Shown here in pieces: positions 44,363 through 52,695 of a stretch of 64,000 bases of DNA. The DNA lies in NCBI GenBank assembly GCA_002407845.1, contig DHPK01000026.1, forward strand, positions 1-64,000, given 5' to 3'. The number at the start of each line of letters is the position of its first letter. The stretch's first letter is position 1. The DNA is from Leptolinea sp. UBA5366. Its GTDB lineage: Bacteria; Chloroflexota; Anaerolineae; Anaerolineales; Anaerolineaceae. A program made the translations under genes and the position numbers. The notes under the pieces were generated by a model. It saw only the letters and a list, made by a program, of their open reading frames with translations. It was not told where the DNA came from and searched no databases.

Positions 44363-44788
44363 CTAAAAATTGGAATATGGGATGTTTGGGTTGAATTGCG
44401 GCTGCTGATCGATGACGACTTTCTCTTCCATCCGGACTTGACCGCGTAAAAATGCGCCTTCTTCAGTCGAAAAACCGACCACGCTGACGTCGCCCCAGAC
44501 CCGGCCTGTGCTACGTATTTCAAGTTTTTCAGCGGTAATATTGCCCCGCACGGTTCCTGCGACGATCACTGTGTTGGCTCGCAGGTTCATGCAGGTCACC
44601 CGGCCTGTTTCGCCGATTACAACCATCCCCTGAATTTGGATTTCGCCTTCGAACGTTCCTTCAATGCGAATGCCGCCGCTGCCGCGCAGATTGCCGCGCC
44701 AGTTGATGCCCGAGCCCAGAATTGACGTGACTCGTTCGATCGCCGCTGCAGCGGGTTGTTGCGGAACCGGCGTATTCTTTTTAAACAT
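44363..44788 (-). CDS. Bactofilin (polymer-forming cytoskeletal protein)
   Basis: 141 residues. The central domain has the repeating turns of a right-handed beta-helix, as in bactofilins: SGINWRGNLRGSGGIRIEGT, FEGEIQIQGMVVIGETGRV, VIVAGTVRGNITAEKLEIRS. These form filaments on the membrane and often localise envelope enzymes. It sits inside the polysaccharide operon, overlapping the acyltransferase gene by one base, so it may position the biosynthetic machinery. That role is inference. Confidence 0.93.
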   Translation of the reverse strand: MFKKNTPVPQQPAAAAIERVTSILGSGINWRGNLRGSGGIRIEGTFEGEIQIQGMVVIGETGRVTCMNLRANTVIVAGTVRGNITAEKLEIRSTGRVWGDVSVVGFSTEEGAFLRGQVRMEEKVVIDQQPQFNPNIPYSNF

Positions 44789-45471
44789 CAGGCAATCTTC
44801 CGGTAAAATTCTGGACGTGATTCGGAATCAAAACGCTTGATCGGCCAAACCTGACCAGCGTAAACCCTGCCTTGATCGGGCACATCCCCCTTCACAACAG
44901 CGCTGTTGCCAACCCGGGCAGCTTTCCCGACCCGCACATTCAAATTGACCGTGGCATTCATGCCAATTTGTGCAAAATCATCAATGACTGCGTTTCCGGC
45001 AATCATCGCGCCGGGAGAAAGGTTCACGCATCTGCCAAGCCGGCAGTCATGCGACACCACTACATTGGCATTGATCAGACTGCCGAAACCGATTTGAGCT
45101 TCGCTGCTGATATAACTCATCGGCAGCACCTGAACGCCCGCTTCAATTACTGCATCTGCCTCAATAAATGATGCCGGATGAATAAACGTCGGGAAATCAA
45201 AATCAAAACGAATCAATGACTCGAAAACCTTCCAGCGGATGGAATAGTCCCCAATGCCGCCGACCGTGTTGACAGCTGAATGGATGCCAACTTCCCGCAT
45301 TTCAGCCAGCATTGAGCCATTCCCAAGTACGGGAACGCCTGATATGAGCGTGCCTGCCGGCAGCCCGTCATCGATTATTCCCGCAATCTGCCAGGAATTC
45401 AATTGGCGGATCAGCCCAATGATTGTTTTGGCGTGCCCGCCCCCGCCATAGATCAGTATCTTTTCTCTCAT
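44788..45471 (-). CDS. Sugar O/N-acyltransferase, NeuD/PglD family
   Basis: 227 residues. The N-terminal Rossmann-like domain starts KILIYGGGGHAKTIIGLIRQ, the NeuD signature. From about residue 100 a left-handed beta-helix of hexapeptide repeats follows (IEADAVIEAGVQVLPM, INANVVVSHDC, AMIAGNAVIDDFAQIGMNAT). The His of VVSHDC is the usual catalytic base. It would acetylate an amino sugar made by the aminotransferase downstream. First gene of the minus-strand polysaccharide operon. Confidence 0.93.
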   Translation of the reverse strand: MREKILIYGGGGHAKTIIGLIRQLNSWQIAGIIDDGLPAGTLISGVPVLGNGSMLAEMREVGIHSAVNTVGGIGDYSIRWKVFESLIRFDFDFPTFIHPASFIEADAVIEAGVQVLPMSYISSEAQIGFGSLINANVVVSHDCRLGRCVNLSPGAMIAGNAVIDDFAQIGMNATVNLNVRVGKAARVGNSAVVKGDVPDQGRVYAGQVWPIKRFDSESRPEFYRKIA

Positions 45472-45619
45472 ATCTGTATTTTAGTTGATTTAAACAAACA
45501 AGACCAGCCAGCGCCGCTTTTCACTGATACATCAACCGTAAATTCTGGCATATTATAAATCAGTGATATATTTAATCCGGTTTTTATAAGAACAAGCGCA
45601 GGACACAGGAGCTGAAAAT

Positions 45620-47083
45620 ATGGCTATAAATTTTGGAACGGATGGCTGGCGGGCAGTAATTTCCGACACGTTCACCTTTGGCAATCTTCGAACAGTCGCA
45701 CAGGCTGTCGCCGATGCAGTAAAGACCTCCACCTGGCAGGACTTATCCAAAGGAGCCGAGATTGAAAACAATGACCGGATCGTGATTGGGTATGACACCC
45801 GATTCTTATCCGATCGGTATGCGAAAGAGGTTGCGCGGGTTTTGGCAGCCAACGGATTCACGGTTTACCTGAGTCAGTCAGATGTGCCGACACCGGTTAT
45901 CTCCTATGCCGTTAAAGATATCGGCGCAGTCGCTGGAGTCATGATCACAGCGTCGCACAATGCGCCCCGCTACAACGGCGTGAAGCTGAAAGCGGCATTC
46001 GGCGGCAGTGCGTTGCCGGAACAGTGCAAACTCGTTGAGGTCTACCTGAACGATAATGAAACGCTGGCGCGCGGTCCCAACCTGATTGACTTCGGGAAAG
46101 CACGGGAACTGGATCTGATCAAGACTTTCAATCCGCTGCTCGAGTATGGCAACCATTTGCGAAACCTGATCCGGTTTGATCTGATCGCTGAAGCAAAAGA
46201 CCTCAGAATTGTGGTCGACTCGATGTATGGCTCAGGCCGCGGCGTGATTCGAAACATGCTCCAAGGCACTGGAGTCGAAGTGAATGAGATTCGCAATGAT
46301 ATGAACCCGGGATTCGGGGGCGTCCACCCTGAACCCATTTACCGGCACCTTGGCGCGCTGGCAAGCGCACTGGCAGCGGGATTGGGCAATCTGGGACTGG
46401 CGACCGACGGAGACGCTGACCGGATTGGCGCAATGGATGAACGCGGAAACTTTATTGATCCGCACAAGATTCTGGCGCTGTCAGTGAAATACCTGCATGA
46501 ACAGCGCGGATTATCCGGTGCGCTCGTCAGAACAGTTTCGACTACGCGCATGATCGACGTGCTGGGCAGAAAGTACGGCATGGAAGTATTCGAGACACCG
46601 GTCGGCTTTAACCACATTTCGGATCACATGATGGAACGCGATGTGTTGATCGGGGGCGAGGAGTCGGGCGGAATTTCCTTCAAAGGGCATATTCCAGAAG
46701 GGGACGGAATCATCATGGGGCTGCTGATCACGGAGATGGTCGCCGCTCAACACGCGACACTGGGCGAACTGGTCGACCAGCTGGCTGAAGAAATCGGGAA
46801 TTTCTACTACGACCGCACTGATTTGCGGCTACGTCACCCGGTTTCCAAAAAGGAAATGATCAAGATGCTGCTGGATCAGGCTCCTCAGGAAATCGGCGGC
46901 GAAAAAGTTCAGGAAATAAACACGCTTGACGGTGTCAAATACATTATGGCAGACGATTCCTGGCTGCTGATCCGGCCTTCGGGAACCGAGCCTGTGCTGC
47001 GTGTTTATGCAGAAGGGCGCTCGACCCAGATGGTAAAAGAACTGTTGGGGTTTGGAAACTCAATCGCTGAAACTGTAAAATAA
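45620..47083 (+). CDS. Phosphoglucomutase/phosphomannomutase family protein
   Basis: 487 residues, alpha-D-phosphohexomutase. The phosphoserine is Ser112 in TASHNAPRYNG. The Mg2+ loop is DGDADR with Asp263, Asp265 and Asp267. The sugar-binding loop is GGEESGGISF, and the phosphate-binding loop near the C-terminus is RPSGTEPVLRVYAEG. It interconverts hexose 1- and 6-phosphates, feeding nucleotide-sugar synthesis for the adjacent locus, and also handles the phosphorylase product. CAGGAG precedes the ATG. It is divergent from the acyltransferase operon across 148 bases. Confidence 0.95.
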   Translation: MAINFGTDGWRAVISDTFTFGNLRTVAQAVADAVKTSTWQDLSKGAEIENNDRIVIGYDTRFLSDRYAKEVARVLAANGFTVYLSQSDVPTPVISYAVKDIGAVAGVMITASHNAPRYNGVKLKAAFGGSALPEQCKLVEVYLNDNETLARGPNLIDFGKARELDLIKTFNPLLEYGNHLRNLIRFDLIAEAKDLRIVVDSMYGSGRGVIRNMLQGTGVEVNEIRNDMNPGFGGVHPEPIYRHLGALASALAAGLGNLGLATDGDADRIGAMDERGNFIDPHKILALSVKYLHEQRGLSGALVRTVSTTRMIDVLGRKYGMEVFETPVGFNHISDHMMERDVLIGGEESGGISFKGHIPEGDGIIMGLLITEMVAAQHATLGELVDQLAEEIGNFYYDRTDLRLRHPVSKKEMIKMLLDQAPQEIGGEKVQEINTLDGVKYIMADDSWLLIRPSGTEPVLRVYAEGRSTQMVKELLGFGNSIAETVK

Positions 47084-47100
47084 ACTAATCAGATATTCTG

Positions 47101-47134
47101 GCGGTCAATCCAATTGGATTTGACCGCTTTTTTT
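47101..47134 (+). terminator. Rho-independent terminator after the phosphohexomutase
   Basis: GCGGTCAATCC pairs with GGATTTGACCGC with a one-base bulge, loop AATT, then seven T. It ends at the 3' edge of the convergent flippase gene. Confidence 0.92.
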
Positions 47135-48620
47135 ATTTTCTATTCCTCTTCGTTCTAACTTTCATGAGAACGGGTTCTGCCAGTCCGATCACAGTATTAC
47201 GTGATTCCTGATCCAGCCGGAACCACAAGACAAGAATCAGCAAGATACCCAGCGCAAGCCGCAGCAGAAAACTCGGGAGGTTGTTCATATCAGACAAAAC
47301 GATCCGCGTTTGGATCGCTGCAACGATGCCGTACAAGCCCAGTGCAAGCACAAAATAGCGATAGTTCCAGCGAACCGGGAAGAGGCGATTTGAAACCACC
47401 CAGCGGCCGATCATGGCAGCCGCATAGCCGATCAGCTCCGACAGAACTGCGCCGTAAAGACCGATCCGAGGTGTCAGAATTACATTCGCTAACAAGTTAA
47501 TGAGGACTGCCAATCCGAGCATGATCGTGACCCAATAGGTTCGGCCGGTTTTTGCTGTCCCGGGGTCAATCACATACACACCCATCGTGAAAATCCAGCG
47601 CAGCTGAATGATCCCCAGCAGGCCGATCCCTGCGAGATATTCAGGAGGCGCCAGAATCAGGAAAATTTCCTTTGCGGCAGTCATCATCAGGATACAGATG
47701 CTCAGCGTCCCGAAAATATAAAGCGACAGAATCGTCGGCAACTTCTGTTTGATTTTTTCTTCCTGTTTCAACAGTTCATACATGGTCGGTTCCCAGGCGT
47801 TGCAAAATGCCTGTGTCGCCAATGTGATCACCACAGCAGCTTTGTTTGCCAGCGCGTAATAGGCGACCTGGATTTGATCGGTCGTCGCATTCAGGATCAG
47901 GCGGTTGTTTGCGGACAAGCTCCAGGCAAACAGCGAGCCGGGTACCAGCGGAAAGCTGTAACGTGCCAGTTTTTTAAACCAGAACATTGAGAATTCAGCA
48001 ATCAGCAGACGGCGCGACAACCACAGCGCAATCGCTGACCCGACGAAATTGGCAATGATCTGCGAGTAATAATAGCCTTTGATGCCGATTTCCAAGATGC
48101 CGACAAACAGGATAATGGACCCCATGTAAAACGCAGAGACGATCAGGGAGATGATGTTAAATGCCAGCGCCTTGTTCTGGATGCGCAGCAGCCCCATCGT
48201 ATAGTTATAAATCGCGACAGGAATCAGCGCCAAAAATGCGAGCTGAATAAATTCGGTGTATGCCAAACTGTTGAAAAGTCTCAGCGAAAAAGACGGACTG
48301 AGCAGAAATGAAATGACTGCAACCGCCGCACTGCAGAGAAAAACAAAAATGATCGCGGTGCTGACCAGTTTTTTCTGCTCCTGGGCATCATCGTCCGATT
48401 CATAGAAAAAGCGGTATAGGCCGGAAAGAGTGTTGAGTCCGATTAAAAGAGCAAAATATCCCGTCGCGGCGGTGATGACATCAATGGCGCCATATTCCGC
48501 TGAGGTCAGCTTGCGGACCATCAGCGGCAAGGTGATCAAGCCCGCGGTTTGTGAGAGAACGCCGCCAACGCCGTAAAGGACCACGTTTCTGGCGATGAAT
48601 GAACCTTTTTTCTTTTGCAT
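47133..48620 (-). CDS. Polysaccharide flippase, Wzx/MATE-like
   Basis: 495 residues with about 14 membrane segments, beginning KKKGSFIARNVVLYGVGGVL and SQTAGLITLPLMVRKLTSAE with the usual YG following. It matches the polysaccharide transporter (PST) family that flips lipid-linked oligosaccharide units across the membrane. It is the export step for the locus to its left, although it is separated from it by the convergent mutase. A 145-base gap lies upstream, and no promoter is obvious. Confidence 0.9.
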   Translation of the reverse strand: MQKKKGSFIARNVVLYGVGGVLSQTAGLITLPLMVRKLTSAEYGAIDVITAATGYFALLIGLNTLSGLYRFFYESDDDAQEQKKLVSTAIIFVFLCSAAVAVISFLLSPSFSLRLFNSLAYTEFIQLAFLALIPVAIYNYTMGLLRIQNKALAFNIISLIVSAFYMGSIILFVGILEIGIKGYYYSQIIANFVGSAIALWLSRRLLIAEFSMFWFKKLARYSFPLVPGSLFAWSLSANNRLILNATTDQIQVAYYALANKAAVVITLATQAFCNAWEPTMYELLKQEEKIKQKLPTILSLYIFGTLSICILMMTAAKEIFLILAPPEYLAGIGLLGIIQLRWIFTMGVYVIDPGTAKTGRTYWVTIMLGLAVLINLLANVILTPRIGLYGAVLSELIGYAAAMIGRWVVSNRLFPVRWNYRYFVLALGLYGIVAAIQTRIVLSDMNNLPSFLLRLALGILLILVLWFRLDQESRNTVIGLAEPVLMKVRTKRNRK

Positions 48621-48746
48621 ACCTTACTTATTTTATTCGATTTCGTAATGGATCAGGAGATCGGCTGGCACGAGAACGATGGTCTGCACAAGCAAGCGAA
48701 TTTAACGCTGGGTTTCAACTGATTGGACACCGTTAGCGAGCGATCT

Positions 48747-48763
48747 CTGCCAATCTTTGGCAG
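48747..48763 (-). terminator. Small hairpin after the HIRAN gene
   Basis: CTGCCAA pairs with TTGGCAG around TCT, just past the stop at 48766 on the minus strand. No T run follows. Weak candidate terminator. Confidence 0.35.
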
Positions 48764-48765
48764 CG

Positions 48766-49167
48766 CTATTCATGCAAGAACACTTTAATTCCGATTTTCA
48801 GCCAGCTGTTAATTGTTTCCTTTGAGGAAATTCTGCCGAAAAGCAGCTTTCCTGCGTCCATCAACCGGGAAAAGATTATATTATCAGCCCGGGGGACGTA
48901 GCCAATTTTGACACCGTTCGCATTTTTTATCACGATTGCCTGAGGATCATATAGGTTGTCGGGTTCGCGGAAAAAACTTAATTTTTCATCGATTTGCAAA
49001 TGAGGTTCTAGTTCTTCAATCCCCGCGACATGTGTGGTGCCAGCAATATGCGTATCGAACAGGAAAATTTCGCGCTCAAAGGGTCTTGCGATTGCTAAAC
49101 CGCCGCCCTTTCGATGAATCAAACTGATGATTCCGCTTTCACCGCTTTGACTTAGTTCCTTATCCAT
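48766..49167 (-). CDS. HIRAN-domain protein
   Basis: 133 residues from ATG 49167, where GGGAG lies 6 bases upstream. Earlier in-frame codons lie in the preceding gene. The HIRAN core spans about residues 35-110: FLFDTHIAGTTHVAG, FFREPDNLYDPQAIVIKNAN and GVKIGYVPRADNIIFSRLMD. In eukaryotic HLTF this domain binds single-stranded 3' DNA ends; bacterial standalone versions are thought to act in DNA repair. It overlaps the J-domain gene by 8 bases, a coupled pair. Confidence 0.88.
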   Translation of the reverse strand: MDKELSQSGESGIISLIHRKGGGLAIARPFEREIFLFDTHIAGTTHVAGIEELEPHLQIDEKLSFFREPDNLYDPQAIVIKNANGVKIGYVPRADNIIFSRLMDAGKLLFGRISSKETINSWLKIGIKVFLHE

Positions 49168-49984
49168 CCGACTCTCCCAGTATCTGGTCAATTCTTGCAG
49201 TGTAAGCGTTGTAAACATCATTCAGCTCATCAATCGCCGCATTGATTTCTTTTCTGCGTGCTTCAATCTTTCCAGGGCTTTGAATAAAAGTTTTCATTGT
49301 ATATGGAAACTGAGATTTAATTTGGATGATCTGATCCTTCACCTGCTTGAGCAGCTGATTCAAACGATCTTTCTCTTCGTTTAGTTTTTCAAAACTTTCA
49401 GCTGAAACAGCTGAGGGCTCGAAATCAGCCAGAATTGCTGCAATCAGGGTCATCTCGTCGAGATCAGCGCGTTCATACGCTTCTACTGCTCGATAGAACA
49501 GCTCGAGTTTCTCTTGGCTCAAGTCCGGATTGAGATCGGGATGCAGCGTTTTCATAATTGAGCGGTATAGATTTTTTATCTTGCGCGTTTCTTCGCCAGT
49601 CAGCGGCTGCGCCTGACTGCGTTCAACTGCCTCATTCATCTTGCGAACTTGTTCCTGCAACTGCTCTTGGTATTCGGCAAATTCAAAATCCAGCAGTCGT
49701 TCGATCTTTGGCAGGTCAACTGCTTCCTGCCGGTTGATCTTCGCCTGAATCAGTTCAATCTTTCGTTGCAGCCGCCTGACCGCGCATTCCAGCTCAAATG
49801 CCTGATATTCAAGAAAACCGACAGCCAGCATGTATTGCATTTCGATGTTTTTACATTCCTGATAAAGCAAGTCATCCCGTTCAGTCACCAGCATGGAAAG
49901 TTCCGTGCGAAGCTTTTGGATTGCTGATTTCAGTTTTTCGTGTTCCGGATGAAGAGAGATGGATTCCGAATGATCTTCAGTCAT
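49160..49984 (-). CDS. J-domain protein with coiled coils
   Basis: 274 residues. The middle (about 130-185) is a DnaJ-like J domain: IKNLYRSIMKTLHPDLN with the HPD motif at 148-150 that stimulates Hsp70 ATPase. Long charged helices on both sides (about 15-60, 68-120 and 200-255) look like coiled coils. No zinc-finger or DnaJ C-terminal domain is present, so it is a type III co-chaperone, possibly delivering DnaK to a specific complex. It is translated with the HIRAN protein, which suggests a DNA-linked role. Unusual pairing; the function is inferred. Confidence 0.82.
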   Translation of the reverse strand: MTEDHSESISLHPEHEKLKSAIQKLRTELSMLVTERDDLLYQECKNIEMQYMLAVGFLEYQAFELECAVRRLQRKIELIQAKINRQEAVDLPKIERLLDFEFAEYQEQLQEQVRKMNEAVERSQAQPLTGEETRKIKNLYRSIMKTLHPDLNPDLSQEKLELFYRAVEAYERADLDEMTLIAAILADFEPSAVSAESFEKLNEEKDRLNQLLKQVKDQIIQIKSQFPYTMKTFIQSPGKIEARRKEINAAIDELNDVYNAYTARIDQILGESDG

Positions 49985-50123
49985 AATGATTCCTCAGGAC
50001 TAAACCATAACAGAAAGAGTGCTCTGAGACAACTCCTCAGACCATTTCACGCGAGATGTCGAGACCGCCGATTTACTCGGAGCAGTCTGATTGATAAAGT
50101 TTGATTCTTCAGCCAAAGAACAG

Positions 50124-51032
50124 CTAAAATCCGCACTCCTGCCAGGTCGGATAACTGGTCTGAGCACCATGCCGCTGAACACTGAGCGCTGCGACAAAAC
50201 TCGCTTTTCGCATCGCGTCGGTGACTGGGAGTCCAGCTGCCACAAAATAAGCCACACTGCCGATAAAAGCATCTCCGGCTCCGGTGGTATCGACCGCCTG
50301 AACTTTCTCAGTCGGCACATGTGTTGTTTCTTCCGGTGTGACCAGCAGGGAACCGTTGCCGCCCAGCGTCATGATCACCGCCCGGGCACCGCGCTTCAAG
50401 AAAACATTTGCAGCCTTTTCAGCATCAGCGAGTGAATCGACCGGAATGCCAGCCATCAACGCAGCTTCGGTTTCATTCGGGCAGAAAAAATCGCTCAGCT
50501 GATAAGCGCTGTCCGGCAGGTCCTGAGCGGGAGCCGGATTGAAAATTGTCGGCACCTGAAAACTGCGTGCAAGTTCAAGAAACCTTATAGTGCTCTCGAG
50601 CGGAATTTCCAGCTGGCAAACCGCTGCCTTTGACGCCCGAATAATGGGCGCAGCTCGCTCAATATCTGCGGGCGTAATGGCATTGTTTGCACCGCCGACC
50701 ACAATGATGCAATTTTGTCCCTTTTCGTCCACTGTGATGGCAGCAATTCCAGTCGGCACTTCATCCGTCACATATACGTAGTCCATGACCAGCCCATTTG
50801 CTTTGTAGTTATCAAGGTATTGCTGTCCAAAACCGTCGCTGCCGACCTTAGCGATCATTGCTACCTGACCGCCCAATTTAGCAGCCATGATCGCCTGATT
50901 TGCGCCCTTTCCGCCAAAATAAGTGTTGAAACCGCTGCCATGGATGGTCTCACCCGGCAAGGGCATTCGCGTCACTGACGTGACTAAATCCATGTTTGAC
51001 GAGCCGGCGATGCAAATCTTTGGTTTTTCCAT
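50124..51032 (-). CDS. rbsK: Ribokinase
   Basis: 302 residues of the PfkB family. N-terminal signature ICIAGSSNMDLVTSVTRMPL and YFGGKGANQAIMAAKLGG; C-terminal DTTGAGDAFIGSVAYF with the catalytic Asp. It phosphorylates ribose, or a related pentose or nucleoside sugar, at O5. It is alone, far from the ribose-type ABC operon at the left end and of normal chromosomal composition. On the minus strand TATAAT at 51091-51086 lies upstream as a possible -10. Confidence 0.92.
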   Translation of the reverse strand: MEKPKICIAGSSNMDLVTSVTRMPLPGETIHGSGFNTYFGGKGANQAIMAAKLGGQVAMIAKVGSDGFGQQYLDNYKANGLVMDYVYVTDEVPTGIAAITVDEKGQNCIIVVGGANNAITPADIERAAPIIRASKAAVCQLEIPLESTIRFLELARSFQVPTIFNPAPAQDLPDSAYQLSDFFCPNETEAALMAGIPVDSLADAEKAANVFLKRGARAVIMTLGGNGSLLVTPEETTHVPTEKVQAVDTTGAGDAFIGSVAYFVAAGLPVTDAMRKASFVAALSVQRHGAQTSYPTWQECGF

Positions 51033-51260
51033 TGAGACCTCCAGTGAATTGAAAAAATGATAGATATTTAAAAATGTCTGCCAAAATTATAGTACAGTGG
51101 GCGTTTTTTTGCTGATTTTCTGCTCAGCTGAGGGCGAAAATGGAGCCCTTTCAAGCTGCAAAAAACAGATGAATTTTAACTACGCATTTTTCATGCCTTA
51201 ACCTAATCTTGGCATCTTTCTTGCAACTTAACTAACAGATGGACAGAACGGGGCAGAGGG

Positions 51261-52679
51261 ATGCAGAGTAATTTCATTTCAACCACAACAAAATTGAATC
51301 GCTTAGGATTTCATTATTACAATGATGTGGATCATTTCGATGAAGCCAGCCTTGATTTTTGGCTGCCAAAACTCCAGGCAGCCGGTACCCGCTGGATCGT
51401 TCTGGCAATTCCTGAACGAGCTGAAATCCCAGAGAATTTTCTGCTGCGCTTATCCGGTGCCGGTATTGAACCGATCATCGACCTGCAGCTTTCTTTGTCC
51501 AACCCTCCCGATCCGGAAGTTTTCCGCCAGCGGACAGCTTATTACCGCAATGCCGGTGTTCATCTGATTCATTTTTTCAGCCAGCCGAACATGAAAACAT
51601 CATGGTCAGCCGCTGACTGGCAAAAACCCGATCTGATTCGAATTTTTACTGACACCTTCTGCAGTCTCGCTGAAATTTGCATCAGCAACGGCGTCATCCC
51701 GATCTTTCCGATGCTGACACCTGGAGGAGATTACTGGGATGTCGCCTTCCTGAAGCAGGTGTTACAGATTTTAAACGATGAATATGCTCAGACAATTCTG
51801 CCAAACCTGATCTTCTCCGCCAACGCCGGCTTCCAGGGGCACACACTGGATTGGGGCAAAGGTGGTCCGCAGGAGAACCCGAACACGACTGCTTATGGAA
51901 AAAATCAGGCTGATCATCGTGGCTTTTACATTTTCGAATGGTATCAGGCGCTGATCAAAGAAGTGCTCAAGAAAACTTATCCGCTGATCCTCTTCCAGAC
52001 TGGTCAATGGTCGGCTGATACTGGGGCTTTCGACGCTGCGCCAAAAGAATCAGGTCAACAATTCTTCAAGGTGCTGACGATGATTCAGCAAAATCATCAA
52101 ACCAGCGAACCGCAGGATTGCATTCCGCCTTACGTAATTGCCTGTAATCTCTACAAATTGCCGACAGATTATGTCATGAACCGGCAGGAGACTAAAGGCA
52201 GTTCAAAAAAATCTCTAATCTCAAAAATTAAACCGCAAGGCTCATCGGCTCTGCTTCCCGGCGGGAAACAGGCGCTGGTCGGAAAAACGGTCGGCACGGT
52301 TGCCGGCGGAATTCTGCTGCAAGTTTTGACCACAATTCTACAATTTCTATTCAAAGAACTGCAGCCTTACCTAAATGAAATGATTGGCAACACTTTTGGA
52401 ACGCTCAAGTCCTGGCTGGGGATTTTACTCAGCGGCGGCCGAATTTCCGACTATTTTCTCGTTCCTGATGTTGTCGATCTGTTGAGTGACGATCAACAGC
52501 AAATGATTAAACGCTACCTCAAAGTTTCCAACTGCAAAGCAGGACGAAATTTGAACGAAGCGCTGGCTTCAAAAAATGTCATCTTGATTAATGACAAAAC
52601 GCTCTATCCGCAAAACATCATCAACCTTTTACATCAGAATGAATGTAATATCCGGACCTTATCAGTATCAAAACGTTGA
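51261..52679 (+). CDS. Protein of unknown function, barrel-like N-domain, next to ftsZ
   Basis: 472 residues with no signal peptide. Residues about 15-300 alternate strand and helix like a glycoside-hydrolase TIM barrel (LGFHYYNDVDHFDEASLDFW, GTRWIVLAIPERAEIPENFL, GIEPIIDLQLSLSNPPD, ISNGVIPIFPMLTPGGDYWD). I cannot identify a catalytic acid pair. Residues about 335-395 are glycine-rich and hydrophobic (VGKTVGTVAGGILLQVLTTI) and may bind membrane or oligomerise. The C-terminal 70 residues are a separate small domain. It ends 16 bases before the FtsZ-like gene, so the two should be co-transcribed. Such a neighbour of FtsZ is not one I know. Confidence 0.7.
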   Translation: MQSNFISTTTKLNRLGFHYYNDVDHFDEASLDFWLPKLQAAGTRWIVLAIPERAEIPENFLLRLSGAGIEPIIDLQLSLSNPPDPEVFRQRTAYYRNAGVHLIHFFSQPNMKTSWSAADWQKPDLIRIFTDTFCSLAEICISNGVIPIFPMLTPGGDYWDVAFLKQVLQILNDEYAQTILPNLIFSANAGFQGHTLDWGKGGPQENPNTTAYGKNQADHRGFYIFEWYQALIKEVLKKTYPLILFQTGQWSADTGAFDAAPKESGQQFFKVLTMIQQNHQTSEPQDCIPPYVIACNLYKLPTDYVMNRQETKGSSKKSLISKIKPQGSSALLPGGKQALVGKTVGTVAGGILLQVLTTILQFLFKELQPYLNEMIGNTFGTLKSWLGILLSGGRISDYFLVPDVVDLLSDDQQQMIKRYLKVSNCKAGRNLNEALASKNVILINDKTLYPQNIINLLHQNECNIRTLSVSKR

Positions 52680-52695
52680 AAAAGCGAGGTTTCTT

